The notes under the pieces: model-generated
What the model was told of the DNA's origin: nothing
Database searches by the model: none
Seen by the model: only the letters and a program-made list of their open reading frames with translations
Translations under genes and position numbers: made by a program
In this document: positions 1-13,465 of the stretch, in pieces
Position numbering within the stretch: the stretch's first letter is position 1
Layout of the letters: every line of letters starts with the position of its first letter
From: Theobroma cacao
Lineage: Eukaryota > Streptophyta > Magnoliopsida > Malvales > Malvaceae
DNA: 64,000 nucleotides
Reading direction: 5' to 3'
Assembly: GCF_000208745.1 (NCBI RefSeq)
Contig: NC_030858.1
Coordinates: 2,011,728 to 2,075,727 of the forward strand

Positions 1-1246
1 AAATCCACAATGCAAAATTCCCTTCCTCTTCTTCAACGAGCTTCCCTGTTTTACAAATAAGGATAACATCAAACTCCTAAAATCAACTAATTCAAATGTC
101 TACAAGTTACAACATTCTCAAATCAAAGAGAAGAGCAAAATGCTTACCAAAAATGTACAAGAAGAAAAGGTTGCTAGAAAGATGCTTCCTGAAAAAGACC
201 ATAAGCAAAATAATGAACATCTAAGGAAAAAATAAGACAAACTCGCAGAATGACTGCAATTCTTTATCAAGAAAAACAAGCTTTTTCTACTTGGTTTTCT
301 ATTGTATTGATATTTGATGCTATGCAATCCAGTAGTATTAGAGAGCTTACCAGTTAGCATGACAGAACGTCGATGTCAAAAATTGGTACCAAGCAGGCCA
401 TTTGTGGTACAAGTATAGTGACTGAATGCCCTGAACCTATTGAAAGAAAGAAACAAAAAATGAGAAGGAAAGTTTGGAGTCAGCATGACAGTTCCAGCTA
501 TATAAAACAAGAAGACTAGCAATGGAACCTATGGAAAACTTTATTTTTCCTTGGCCGATATATAGCTCACATAAATTAACTTTTTCGGGTTATCCTTTAT
601 ATTAAGAAAAATGCCCATCAATAACAAAGAAAGACTAACCCAAAATACATAAATACCTGAAACAAGTGATCAGCCACGTATATTCCTAGATTAAGAAGTA
701 TGATCCAAAATACTCCATTAACCCGCTTCTCTGGTTTTCGTCTATCCCCTGACTTTCCGAGTTCTAGCTCCGAAACAATATCTAAATAAGTAAAACATTA
801 GACTGATTAAATTGTTCCCTTCTCTAGACACAAAGATTTATCAACATTTGCACATAAACTGCTCGGCAAAATTCCGAACTGACACAAGATTGTTCGAAAG
901 GCAGCAGGCAAATGATTCTCCTTACTAAAAAAAAAGATCCAAAATTACTGATAAGTACAAGTATGGATTTCATATAACTAGATTCTAAGAAGTAAAAATA
1001 ACCTGAGCCGTTCATCTTGCATACCAAGCGAGGTCGAACGGTGGGCAGAGACTGAAGAAGAGGAAACTTGACGGGTTCAGTGAGTCTCGTAGAACCGGGA
1101 AAACGACGAATTGTGGAAAGTTTTGGGAGAAGACTACAAGGGGAATAAGAAAAAGAAGCTAAAGGCATGAATTTGCATGGATATGGCTTCAGTGTCAAGG
1201 CCTGTTGCAGCTGAAACTGCCCCATTTCTTTGGAAACAACGGTCAT
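1..1246 (-). CDS. Rhomboid-like intramembrane protease, plastid type (5' part only)
   Basis: Five exons read on the minus strand: 1003-1246, 657-781, 351-436, 148-188 and 1-45; the gene continues beyond the left edge. All junctions are GT-AG and keep phase. The start at 1246 opens a Ser/Leu/Pro-rich, acid-poor N-terminus typical of a plastid transit peptide; a second Met eight codons in (1225) is an alternative start. Exon 2 ends in a first membrane span (VFWIILLNLGIYVADHLFQ). Exons 3-5 carry the rhomboid signature region: WYQFLTSTFCHANW, then HLSSNLFFLYIFG, then KLVEEEEG. This order matches plant plastid rhomboids of the RBL10/RBL11 group, as I remember them. Family role: cleavage of membrane proteins inside the bilayer, probably in the plastid inner envelope. 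The catalytic Ser and the second His would lie in the missing 3' exons, so activity cannot be judged. Confidence 0.85.
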
Positions 1247-4200
1247 TGGAGGATACTCAAAAAAACCCCGGGAACTTAAAAAAGGTTTGTTGGAGTTGAA
1301 ACAGGCCGAACGGGCTTCTCAGGTTTGCTCTGGACCTTACTTCCAGAGCAATGTTTAATCTGTCCAGAAAGGATCAGGACCAGGCCCAAAGAATAGGATC
1401 ATCACTTTTCTTCAAGTGGCCAGTAAACAGTTCGGAGAAGAGAGACGAAGCAGTCCCATGGCTGGGTTTCCTCTTCCGGAAAGTTTTCACTCTATTTCTT
1501 TGCGTCAAATGGAAAGTTTTCATTACGACCATGAGCCCTGCACCATGTTCCTTGTCCCCTTTAATCTGGCAAAGTGAAGGGAAGACAGAAAATTCATCAT
1601 TGCCATCACCAACAATGCATTCGTTCCAAAATATTGAAATCCACCATGAGTCCTCTACTTACAGTACTAAATTGGCCCGTTCCCTTTTTAAAAATTTTTT
1701 TTTAATAAATTTATGTTCGACACATTATTCATGTATAATATTTATACATTATTACTTACGGTGGCAGAGTCAACTAATTTTTGTTGAAAGATCAAAAGAT
1801 GGAGAGAAATAAAAACTAAAAATTGTTGAATTTAACGAATAATCAAAAGGTTCATAATAGACAATTTTATATAACATGTAAATCAAAAAAAATAAAAAAA
1901 AAATTTATAATAGTTTTTTATGAAAGTTGTGTTCGATAATGTTTCAGATATTCAAATTCATCAATTATTGACTCTATACTGAAAATGCTAGTAATGTCTT
2001 TTTGTAATATAAACGATTAAATTATTTACAAAAAACTCATTATCCATTTAGTTCCGAAGTTTCTTTTCACAATTTTTATTAAGCTTGATAGCTCAACTAT
2101 AGAAAAATATTTTAGATGATTTGCATATTTTCTTTTAAATAATTTGTCAATTATTTTTAACTTACTCATACTTTAATCAAACCTAAAAAAAATTAATACA
2201 ATCAACATCTAATATTCTTATTTTATTTATATTTAAACTTAAAATACTAAATATTAAATTATAATGTATAAATATATAAAAATGATATATAAGACTTCAC
2301 ATAATGATTAAATATATAAATAGTTAAATAATATAAATAAAAAAAATTTTACATCCTCTCGATTTCACACAATACTTATGCACGGTCATTGTCTAAGCTT
2401 ATAAATTTCTTTCAAAGAGTTAAATGTGTTTTAATTATGAGTTATATAAAAAAAAAGGTAAAGTAAAAAAAAAAGATAAAGTAGAAAAGAAAGAGAAAAA
2501 AAAAGAGTGAAAGAGGTGTGAAGAAACTTAATTAAAATATAGGGTAAAGTTGAGTAGAATTTGTGAAATTATTTTATTTATTTTTTATTTATATAAATTA
2601 TTAAAAAATTATTTTGTGAGTATAAAAATATATAATGCATATAAAATTTCAAAAATTTTAAAGGGACCACAACCCCGTAAATATACTATTTTTCAGAACA
2701 ATTAAAAATATATATATTAAGTAAAAAATTTCTTTTTTTTGGGGGGGGCGCCGTGACCCTCCACCCCTGAGTACTTAATCATACAAATCTTATCTTATAA
2801 ATATATATATTTTAAAAATAAATCTTTATAAAATTATGAATATTTATTTCTGCAGTCTAAACTTACGTCCTTTTCCTGTACCTGCCTAAAATGTTAATAT
2901 AAAAAAATCAAGTCCTAAAATGATAGAATGAACTCATTAAAGGGGCCAACGCTTATGAAAATCCGGCCGAGCAGACCTGTTGAATTGCTTTGGTAAAACT
3001 GGAGCCAATGGGGCAAGTAATCATGTCAAATTAATCATAAAAAGTTACTAAGGCATAAGGGGACCATTCACACTGTTCTGAACAAAAGGGTATCTTTGCT
3101 TTTTGGCAAAGGGGCAGAAAGACAAACATGAAATTGAAACGCCAAATGTCTGTCCGAGGATGGAGTTAATCAAATAGCAGTTTTGACGAGGACAATATTG
3201 TTCATATTCTATAATTGTGAAACTGAATGGAAAACCCCCCACGTAATAGGTTTAAATCAGAAGAGAAATCATTTCGGACAGGAAACTAGTTGTCGATATT
3301 AAATGTATTGGCCCTTTACAATTTTAACCTCATTGTACATGAACATGTCCACGAGCACTATTAAATTAAATCCTGGCACTGGCAGAATCATATGTTTAGT
3401 TAGTTAGTAATTACTTAATTAATTATCATCATCATGACTAGTGAGCTATTTTGCACATGTAAGTACAGTGAGAAAAAATTAATTATGTTAATGAACTATT
3501 AAGATTTGTTAATTAGTTTCTTGGATCTTGATCATGGATCATATATATATGTATATGTCAGATTTGATCATTGCAAAGATACTTAATTTCTACATAACAG
3601 ATCAGAAAGAAAGGAAGAGAAAACAAATTAAAACCCAGAAAAATTTTCAACCCCTTATCATAAAGGTAAGATTCTTTTAGATTCTTTTATCATAAACCCT
3701 TCATCATAAAGGAAATAGCCCACATGCCCTTGACAATGCTGGAAGACTAGTCAATACTCCTATGCCGTACATGTCATAAATTTTCTGAATTTCTCATATG
3801 TTAAATGCGTGCCGAATTTGAACACTGGCCTCAGCTCGATCTCGTCCAAGTGATATAAGATAATGGTTTCCAGGCCATGTGGAATGAAAGCGAGTGCTGA
3901 ATCAATCCAAGGAGAAAAACAAAGTCCAACGGCTTGGTTTGTTTGTTAGCGTTTGTGCGGTTGCCTGAACCAGGACGGCAAGAATTTGAAAAGAATCTTA
4001 TAATGTTACGCGAGGAAATTTGGCTACTGATTGCAAATATAGCTACGGACGTGATGAAAAGCAAAGCCTCTGGTCAATTATCACCATTCAAGCTAATCCA
4101 GGTTTGTAGTGTTCTCGGGGTCTGATAAGTAAACTCCTTTTTTCATCATGTGGAGTTTGACTTCTTTGGTGACCCTATCCCTATTACGCCAACCCTGCAC

Positions 4201-4783
4201 TTGTTTTCACACTTCACACCGTCCATTTCCGTCCTTGGCCTTTGCAGGCAATGCCAATAAGAAACCTGGACCATGAATGTGAAGCCCATTTTCATTGCTG
4301 AATTATTGGTAATTAAGCAAGTATTTTTCCTTTTGTCAATTAACGCCATAATCACCATCAGTTGCCATGCCATGCCATGTCAGGGTAATGATTACTTACT
4401 AGTAGGATACTCTAGTTTTGGGTCACAGAGGGAGTTTCTTTTCCTTTAATTTCTTTGTTTGAGATCAGCAGCAAAGTCTGGGTTTTGCTTATACATACAT
4501 ACATACAATCGAGCTCTGCTTCGTTGGCCTAGCTCAAAAGCAAAAGTTATATTACACATGCTAAATTCCTGTCTCGAGAACGCTATAATTTAAAGCATGC
4601 AAAGCAATCATTCTTGTACCTGCCATTTCTACATTCGACAATTATAACGCGTCTTGTCTCTCAGTTTTCATTGTTTTCGGCATCGCAAGTGGTTATGTGG
4701 GGATTTTCTCCGTTTTAATTCGGGCCCTAGCTTTGCCTCATCTTTCCCAGTCGAAAGAAAAGAGACGGGACCGGTATCGTACA
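1247..4783. other. Gene-free AT-rich spacer
   Basis: About 3.5 kb with no convincing exon. It contains long A/T tracts, a purine-rich stretch near 2455-2515, and a run of T followed by G at 2731-2748. The rhomboid promoter should lie just right of 1246. The open frame at 1351-1812 has no recognisable domain and no splice context. A short open stretch at about 3960-4100 ends in a CAG|GT donor-like junction but has no partner exon. Confidence 0.5.
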
Positions 4784-5407
4784 TGTGATGTGATTCAGTG
4801 TTATCATCCCTCCGTGATCAAGATAATACTCTTAATAACTAGAGTCACAAAGTTTTATATTGAAGAAAAATTTTAATGAAGAATAAAAGAGAAGGCCATA
4901 TTTTTTATAAATTTTATATCGATTATATATGAAAATGATAATCAGAATAAAAAAGTTCACACTACTTTCAATCTATGAGATAATGTAAATTCAACAGATT
5001 AAAGTAGATAATATCTCACGATAGTTGATATGAACCGTAACAATTGATATCAGAGTAAACTATCAGTACTAAAAATGTGCTATTAAGAATAGTAAACCCT
5101 TGTTGAAGTGAGAAAAATATCACAGTCTTCACGCAGAGGACAATAGACCCTTGTTGAAGTGAAAAAAATATCACGATCCTTGAGTGGAGGACAATGAACC
5201 CTTATTGAAGTAGGAAGATGTCACGGTTCTTATGTAGACGTGAATCTTACATCGTCAAAATAATGCTCCCAACAAGTAGAGCTACAAAGTCTCACATGTA
5301 AAGTAAGGGAAGAGGATGTTATGGTTTTAGAGAGGATTCACATAACTTTCAACCTGTAAGAGGTCAAAATGAACAATTCTTCACAAGAGCTGGTGTGGAC
5401 TGTGACA
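4784..5407 (+). mobile_element. TRIM-like terminal-repeat retrotransposon in miniature (diverged)
   Basis: Two diverged direct repeats flank a short non-coding core. The left repeat is about 4784-5042 and the right about 5219-5407; both start with TG and end in CA. They share blocks such as AATAATGCTCCCAACAAGTA (right) and its decayed form near 4820, and the block around TTTCAACCTGTAAGAGG. Directly after the left repeat, at 5043-5056, lies ATTGATATCAGAGT, close to the TGGTATCAGAGC primer-binding site for initiator tRNA-Met used by plant LTR elements. The core has no coding capacity. The left repeat is longer because of AT-rich insertions. Ends are approximate and no target-site duplication was confirmed. 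Confidence 0.5.
5096..5240. repeat. 51-bp tandem repeat inside the TRIM core
   Basis: A unit beginning ACCCTTGTTGAAGTG recurs at about 5096, 5147 and 5198, a period of 51 bp. Each unit continues with an AAATATCAC-like block and then a GAGGACAAT block. The last unit runs into the right terminal repeat. Confidence 0.6.
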
Positions 5408-5444
5408 CTCAGCCTCACTCATTTCTTTTTTTCATCTTTTCCAC

Positions 5445-5651
5445 TAAAACTCTAAGCATTAATATGAATTTAAACAATTTGTTTATTTTAACTTTTTCTG
5501 CTATTAAACTGGTTTTCTTGAAACTGTAATTTTCACCATGTTAATTTCAATTAAAACTCTAACCATTAATATGAATTTAGACAATTTGTTTATTTTAACT
5601 TTTTCTACTATTAAACTGACTTTCTTGAAATTATAATTTTCACCATGTTAA
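5445..5651. repeat. Tandem duplication of about 100 bp
   Basis: Copies at 5445-5544 and 5552-5651 match along their whole length with few substitutions. Both start TAAAACTCTAA and end TTTCACCATGTTAA. They lie just outside the TRIM 3' end and have no coding potential. Confidence 0.75.
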
Positions 5652-6011
5652 GTGAAATCTTTTACAGATGATTTAAATATACGACAAGCACAAAGTGATT
5701 TTACCGTTACCATCCATCGACATTCAACTTTTTGTTGTTCCAATTCGTGAAAAAAAAAAGACTGTTTTTTCAAACTTAAATTTCCCATCCATGTTATTAT
5801 TGACTCCCAAGAATCAATTATCTTCGTTAATAACAAAAGGATTTCAAAGTTATTGATTGGTAGTGACTTTTCCAGGTCGTTCCTATCTCACAAATCATGA
5901 GAATGTCCTTTTACTTTTACATTGTTAATTTGACTTAGTTCAAGCAAAAAAAAAAAAAAAAAAAAACCAATTACAACTCAGCTAGAACTCTTGGTGATCT
6001 AAATTTTACTA

Positions 6012-6426
6012 AGAGTCTGTTTGGTCTGATTTTTTTTTTAATTTAAAAATTATTATGAAGTTCATATGAAAAATAATAATTTTTAAAATTAAATAAAAGT
6101 TGTTTGATAAATTTTTTTTTATAAGTTTATTTTAATAAGTTATAATTTTTATTAAAATTATCATAGAATATATTTTTTTTTTGAAAATGTAATATTGTAA
6201 TTATTTTTAATAAATGAAGATATTTTTGAAATAAAAATAAAAATTCTCTTATATTTTTAAAAAAATAAAAAAAAAACTCATCTTTTGGGCTTTTTTTTTA
6301 GTTTTTTTTTTAATTTTATTTTAAAAAATTACTTTTTTTAAAAATTTATAAAAAGATAATATTTAATTTAATTTTTACTTTTAAAAAAATAAATAAACTA
6401 AAAAAAAATTAAACCAAATATGCACT
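6012..6426. mobile_element. Fold-back MITE with long imperfect terminal inverted repeats
   Basis: The left end AGAGTCTGTTTGGTCTGAT runs into a T tract. The reverse complement of the right end, AGTGCATATTTGGTTTAAT, also runs into a T tract. The interior is almost pure A/T and self-complementary. This layout, with a GTCTGTTTGGT-like end, is common for small non-autonomous DNA elements (hAT-like) in eudicots. Target duplication not resolved. Confidence 0.45.
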
Positions 6427-7554
6427 AAAACATACAGAGTAACAAAGAGTTTATAATAAGGACAATTGCTCCCAACCCAAACGAAGCTGTCCCTATCACT
6501 CTCAGAATTCACGGGGATGTTTCCCACCGTCAGTTCGAGCATGTGGCTTCGATTAATTGAAACTGCCGTACATACAGCACTGTGCTAATCATTGATAATT
6601 TATTAAATTATATTTTCTTAATTTTAATGAAATTGAGTTAAGATCATATTATAATCTCAAAATCTGACCTGTTATACTAATTGAGACTTTAACTCTATAT
6701 ATCCGCTGGTACGGCCTGCTCTTGATACTCCCAAAGTATCCCTCTTTTGGTCTGCTGCGTGACAGGTGCATGTACACTATGATTATTAACATACCTAAAT
6801 TCATTAAGATTAATTAACTTTTTAGTTTCGTCTTGAATTGGATTTTAGGTGGAAGTCATCATCATCATTTTCGTTTAAATAATTTGGAGACAATTTCACG
6901 TGATCTAACATGCAAAAGGGGAAAGTGGATCGCAATGAACGGTAGATTCGAATTTATTCAAGGGATGGTACAAATAAATTAGATTTTTCTTGTTAAAAGA
7001 TTTGATATTTCATGATCTATTGAGACTTTGAGTACCTCATGTTATAAGAAAAAAATAAAAATTCTAAAAAAAAAAACAAAATAAATTAGATTATTTTCCA
7101 TATTATTATATAGCACGTGGACTATTCAATGGATTTTAGTATTTGTTTATAATTTGGGAAAGAGGTTGAGATTTCATGTGTGGATTCAAAGCAATAAATC
7201 ATTCTATTTTATTCTGTTTTAATCTTGACTCTGATAAATATGTTTTTGTCTGCATTAATGCAATAATTTGTTTAATCAATTGTTTGAAAATGACTTAAAA
7301 GGTATTAAGCTGCAGCCTGCAGTTATGAATCATTGACTCTTGTTTTCTAAACTTCAAAATTTAAGGCTAAACACTCACATTGAAAAAAAAAAAAAACAAG
7401 GAGAATCATATATGAATAATTGAGCCAAAAAAATAGAGAATCATATATGAATCCTTGTATTAGGATGTAATATAATATTAAGATTGAACAATATTCATTA
7501 TCAAATTTTTTATTATATTAAGAAATTAAATGATAATTTGATTATATAGGTATA

Positions 7555-8035
7555 ATGATTTAAAAAGTCTTTGAATTTTTTTTTTAAAAATTTAAATAAT
7601 TTTTTATTCTTTTATAAGTTCAATCAATTTTTTATATTTTTTTATTTTAAATTAAGTAAATTATTATAATTAATTGTTGACTAACTGATATTAATTATAA
7701 TATCACTTGCTATGTTATGCACATGTGATGTTGATGTGAAAAATAAAAAATATTATTTGATCATATCATTTGATTATATCAACATGTAATGTTACTATCA
7801 TTATAGTATGTCAGTATGTTATATCAACATCATGTAATATAAAATGATAAATGATAATATTTTGACTATTGATAATTAGATTATTATTATTATAATCATA
7901 AGAACTTATTTAATTTTAAATAAAAATATAAAAAATTAATTAAATATAATAAAAAATAAAAATTAGTTAAAATTTTTTTAAAAATTAAAATATATATTAA
8001 AACATTTTAATTAATTATATTAACAATTAATAAAA
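7555..8035. mobile_element. AT-rich fold-back element (MITE)
   Basis: A left arm (about 7560-7680) and a right arm (about 7870-8020) are imperfect inverted copies. For example, TTTTTTATATTTTTTTATTTTAAATTAA in the left arm pairs with the reverse complement of the block near 7910-7940. The middle carries repeated short ATGTAATGTTA/ATCATGTAATATAA words. No coding sequence. Ends are approximate. Confidence 0.45.
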
Positions 8036-9977
8036 TTCAGTATCTCATATATCTCACGGAATTAAAACTAGTTTACAAATGGAAATAGAGGCAGCAGCCA
8101 CAGAAAAGACGAAAGAATTATACTGAGAGGAGAGGATAAGCAAGCCTACATATATTCTCAAAAATTCCTCACCATAAAATGATCATTTAGCTTGGGAAGG
8201 ATAAAACCAAGCAACCTTGGTATAACTTGTGACTCATGTCACGGTCAGACTCAGCCCCAATGTTACCGGTTGGGATGGTGAAAGAAAAAGGAGGGAGAGG
8301 CGGCCTTTGTAATGTCTTGTCAAGTTTCAACTCGCAAGCCAATATTATTGTCCTTTGTTAGAACAAACGCCATCATTACTCGGGAGTCGGGACCTCGACA
8401 ATGTAAATAGAATAAATTTTAAAAATAATTATTGTTCAATTTTGTTTCGACAATTTATAAATCATAAATCACTTTTTATTTATTTTTATTCAAATAAACG
8501 AGAGTCATATGCATTACTATTTCAATTTGTCCCCATAGCGTAATAATTTCGCTGGAAAAACAGCATCCTAACCTGTCAGCATGAAAATGTGAAAAAAAAA
8601 AAAGCGAAGGGGTGGTCCCCAAAGTTTGAAACTTTGAATCATAGTGAATCTTTGAAGTCATCATTGGACTAATATATCATAGGCATATTTTTTTCTTCTT
8701 CTCTTACTCTAATCTAAGTAAGCAAGTGGCCTTCCAAGCAAAATTTGATGATATAAATCATGCACCAAAAAGGAAAAATTAATAAAATATTTAATAATTA
8801 AACTTAATTATATTGAATGGTATTAGAAATTATAAGATATTGTATGTAAATTTTTTTTTCCTTTTAATCCCAATTTTAGAGACCAGTATATTTTGTGATG
8901 GAATTAAAAGGTTTGAGTACATAAACAAATAATTTTAAAATCTTTACCGTGTTAAAGTTCAATCCTAGATAGGTAAATGTAAAATATCTATAACTCATGA
9001 GAAAAATGTGACGATTTTTTTTTTGAAAATAAATGTGAGTATACCTATTACCTACTTAAGTTTTTCAATGGTAGGTGACACTTCAATTCAACATTAAATT
9101 AATAATATAAGACACGGCTTATAATAATATAATGACAACTATATATGTCACATCAAAATAATTGCAAAATCGAAATTTATATTTATCAATACATTATGAT
9201 TTGATCGTATATGGGAAAGTTTAAAAATATTTTAAAACAAATATTTATATTTTAAAATTTATTTGTTAACCAGAGGATAATATTTAATTTATTAATAATA
9301 TATATAAAATTGATAAAATGACGTGTGTAAAATTTATTTATATGAAATTAAAATGATATAAAATAAAATAATGTTGGGAGAGTAAAATGGAAGTCTGACT
9401 GGCTGAGGACGTGGAGGTCCACCCGAATAGAGGCAAGCAGTCAACCACCCATCCACAAATTAACTGCGTCCGAGCAAAAAAAGAATTAATTAATGGTAAA
9501 CGTGCCCAGCCGAGCTCAGCCTGAGGATCTCCTATTTTTTTTCTCTCTTCTATCACTTGATTACATAAAATCTCACCGTCTTCTTCTCACTCATTCCCAG
9601 AGAGAATACAGAGACGTGAGCCAAAGGTTCCTTCTTTTCTTGTTGTTGATCTTGCGTGCAAGCTTTTTCCAAGCATTTCGCCAATCTCAAATCCCAAAGC
9701 TCTTTTCTTTTTTAAATGATTAAACGATTTTTTTAGATTCGCAAGCTGATATTGTTTTCTTGGAAATATTTTCCTCCCTGGGTTCTTGCAAGCCAAACGC
9801 CTTGACGTTGTGCTTTACAAGCTGACGGTTTGGAGAGAGAATTTTTAAACGTTTAAAAAAGGGTGAGACTTTTTGAGTCGGAAAAAGTGTCGAAGTTCAA
9901 GAAAATTCGTTCAAAAAGAAGTTGAAGAAAGAGACAGAGAAGAAAAGAGAAAGGTTGTCGAATTGTTTGAAATCAAG
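8036..9977. other. Spacer and probable promoter/leader of the TauE gene
   Basis: No supported gene. From about 9540 the composition becomes pyrimidine-rich (TTTTTTCTCTCTTCT), as in plant 5' leaders, and leads to the TauE start at 9978. The upstream part is plain AT-rich DNA. Confidence 0.4.
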
Positions 9978-12900
9978 ATGGCGCGATTTGGAGTGAAACG
10001 GAGTGTTTTGAAATCGACAATGTTGAATTTGCTCAACTTTGCTTTAGCTTTCATGTTAGTTACAGCTGAGAGAAGCTTGAAGAATGGAGACTCAGCCAAG
10101 GAATCTGAAACAAATTTTTTCCTCAAAGCTATTAATTTCTTGTGGCGATCTGATCAATCGGGTTATCAGCACGTTTGGCCTGTAAGTTTTTATATTCCAA
10201 TGTATTCCTTTTAGCTTGCACTATATTAACGTCTTTGACCACCATAATTTTTATTTTTAAAGTTTTTTTAATGCTTTTTTTTTTGGTTTATAGGAAATGG
10301 AATTTGGTTGGCAAATTGTGCTGGGAAGTATAATTGGATTCTTTGGAGCAGCGTTTGGGAGTGTAGGAGGAGTTGGTGGAGGTGGCATTTTTGTTCCAAT
10401 GCTTAACCTTATTATTGGGTTTGATGCAAAGTCATCAACTGCTATTTCAAAATGTAAGATGGGTTATGTTCTTTTCACCTTTGCATGGAGAAATAAAATT
10501 ACATTTGAACTTGATGTGATTTAAGAATTAGGAGATGCAAAGAACTTGATGAAGCTAATAAAAACGAAAAAAGAGAAAAGGTACTTTATTTCCTTTGGGT
10601 AAAAATGTTTGCCTTCTCACTTTTCAAGAGAAAAGGACTTCCTCCTTATTTTCTTTCTGAACTCTTTCTGATCTGGTTTGATTTGTCATTGAGCGTAGGG
10701 AAAATAGTTTTGCTGCAGATTACCCGAAAAATCGAAATTATCAGTATAAACTTGTTGAAGCTAATTTTCTTTTTAAAGATTTTTTTTTTCTGAAATTTAC
10801 TCATCTTGTTGTTTAAAAACTTTCAGAATTGTGTAAGCCCAATACTTCCAGTGATTCAAAATTACACTTACCATATGCTTGTAAGCTATCTGTGATGTGA
10901 TTTTAAGATTTAGAAATTTCCTTGCCAAGACAAAAGAAGAGAAATAAATAGGTGCATTTAGATGCTTCCAAAAATTATGTAAGTTCTAACTGCAGCATTT
11001 TGAGAATTTTGAATGTTATTAAGAAATTATTAGCAAAATTGTTAACAAAACAGATTACTCTGTTACACTAAATGAATTCATGCATTCTATGTTTTTGGCA
11101 TTTTCCTAGGTATGATCATGGGTGCAGCAGCTTCAACTGTTTACTACAACCTTAAGTTAAGGCATCCTACACTTGATATGCCTATCATCGATTATGATTT
11201 GGCTTTGCTTATCCAGCCAATGCTTATGCTGGGAATTAGCATAGGAGTTGCTTTTAACGTGATCTTTGCAGATTGGATGGTCACAATTTTACTTATTATT
11301 CTCTTTATAGGTAATGGTTTGCTGATTTATTGTTGTATTTGGTGGGCATAATGTTATTGTAGTACTATTTATTTAATTTCGACGGATTGGATGGCTTGCA
11401 GGAACATCAACAAAGGCATTCTTCAAGGGTGTTGAAACATGGAAAAAGGAAACCATACTGAAAAAGGTAATTTTGTTAACTCATACTGGTGTGTGCAGAA
11501 TTTTGAGCTCTGTATATCTTTTTCTCTATTCCATTGTGATTTTAAATAAGAATTCCTTCCACAATATTTTAAACAACTCCTTTCCATTTTCATGAATGAG
11601 AGATTAAAAGATTTTGGGGATGTTTGATTTCAAAATATCATAATTGCTGACAACCCAGATAATTTCCTTCAGAATGTCATGCCTTTCCAGCTTAATGCAC
11701 TAAAAACAAAGAGGAAACTCTCTCATTAAGTGTGTGGTGTGTTTATATTATTAAAATTAATTGCTGAATACTTAAAAGCTGCTTGTCTTGGATTTTAGGA
11801 GGCTGCAAGGCGTTTGGTATCAAATGGTCAGTTGCCTAATCCTTTAATCAGTAATCCTTTCATAATGATTTTCCTCCTGAAGTAAGTCCATATATTTCTC
11901 ATATGATATCAGATACTGGTAGCGGGGATGTGGAATACAAGCCTCTTCCTAGTGGCCCAAACAGTGACCCCCCGAAGGATAACACAGACAAAGAAGTGAG
12001 TAAACTGTAACCTGTTGTTATTCAGTACCGATATTTCTCAATATTAATTTAATGCAATCATTGCAGGTCACTGTTTGGGAAAATGTTTGTTGGAAAGAAC
12101 TTGGGCTTCTTTGTTTTGTTTGGGTTGCATTCCTTGTACTGCAGATCGCCAAGGTTATCTTCTGCTCTATTTATTGATTTATTTTTTCAGAATATGAATT
12201 GTTGAGGCGTAACTGATCAAATATGACTTTTGGCAACAGAATCATACAGCTACTTGTTCAGTGGCATATTGGGTGTTGAACTTGTTGCAGGTACATTCTG
12301 TCTTTTTCATCTCTATTGCCTCTTTATATTTGTCGAATTGCATGATCAAGACATAACTCTTGAATGTTAAGGATCATCCTTATCATAGCAATTTCTTTGA
12401 AACCTGGTTTAAGGTGTCCTTTCTGTTTTCCAGATCCCAGTTTCATTTGGGGTATCTCTGTATGAAGCAGTTAGTCTATATAAAGGTTGGAGAGTAATTG
12501 CATCCAAGGGAGATGAAGGCACAAATTGGCGAGTGCATCAGCTTGTTACCTACTGTGCTTTTGGAGTACTAGCTGGAATTGTTGGTGGTCTACTTGGCCT
12601 AGGTGGAGGATTTATCATGGGTCCACTTTTCTTGGAGCTGGGTGTCCCTCCTCAGGTGAGATTCTTTATATCCTTGAGATGTGTGGCATGAATTTATAAC
12701 CTTGACGTTTATCCTACAAATATAAATCTGAATAATGGCAACATAAGGGGAAAAATCTTGTTCTCCTCTCAATTATAACCTTGAAGTTTATCCATTGTTT
12801 CTTAATTCTGATTGTTGACTTCTTACTGACATATGTGCAGGTCTCAAGTGCTACTGCTACCTTTGCCATGACTTTCTCCTCATCCATGTCTGTTGTAGAA

Positions 12901-13465
12901 TATTACCTTCTAAAACGTTTTCCGGTACCTTATGGTAAGTTGGAAGCTCACAGCAACACGATAATTTTATTGAAGTTTCTTTTCATAATTAGGAAATAAA
13001 GGGAAACATCCAGGCCTTCAAGGGATGTGGTGGGGATAGGGGTAGTGGTGCCAGTAATCTTGCCTCTAGGTGAGGATATGGTTGTTCCATATTTTTATGG
13101 TGCTACATGATCCTTTTTTATTTGGCAGCTCTCTACTTCACTGCTGTGGCTACTATTGCCGCCCTTATCGGACAGCATATTGTCAGAAAGCTGATAATTG
13201 TATTTGGAAGGGCATCTCTAATTATCTTCATTCTAGCCTTCACCATATTCGTTAGTGCAGTATCACTAGGTGAGCTTCGATATCCCTTTTATTGATTTGA
13301 CAAAATACACGTTTTCCCTGCTTCAAACTATGCAAAATAATTCAAACTCTTAAAATTTATTTTTGCTTATATTTGGTAGGTGGGGTTGGCATATCAAACA
13401 TGATCGGGAAGATTGAGCGGCATGAATACATGGGATTTGAGAACCTCTGCATGTATGAGGGTTGA
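9978..13465 (+). CDS. TauE/SafE family membrane transporter-like protein (intact copy)
   Basis: Twelve exons: 9978-10181, 10294-10453, 11110-11310, 11402-11466, 11799-11826, 11913-11995, 12067-12153, 12240-12290, 12434-12655, 12841-12934, 13129-13269 and 13380-13465. They give 473 residues, the usual plant length. All junctions are GT-AG and in phase. The N-terminus has a signal-like hydrophobic stretch (residues about 15-31). The family's two inverted-repeat signatures are clear: [16 protein letters not shown] in exon 2 and [20 protein letters not shown] in exon 9. Many further hydrophobic spans follow, and exon 12 encodes a short C-tail (GGVGIS to MGFENLC). Bacterial relatives export sulfite or organosulfonates; the plant substrate is not known, so only a membrane transport role is inferred. 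A broken tandem copy lies downstream. Confidence 0.9.

Noticed and set aside
1351..1812. Plus-strand open frame of 153 codons
   Set aside because: No recognisable domain, low-complexity C-terminal half, and no splice or promoter context; likely chance next to the rhomboid promoter.
2731..2775. T/G homopolymer run followed by a GC-rich word
   Set aside because: Could be a transposon end, but no partner repeat or target duplication was found.
3934..4125. Open frame ending in a donor-like CAG|GT (EFEKNLIMLREEIWLLIANI region)
   Set aside because: Looks mildly coding, but there is no ATG, no partner exon and no family I recognise.
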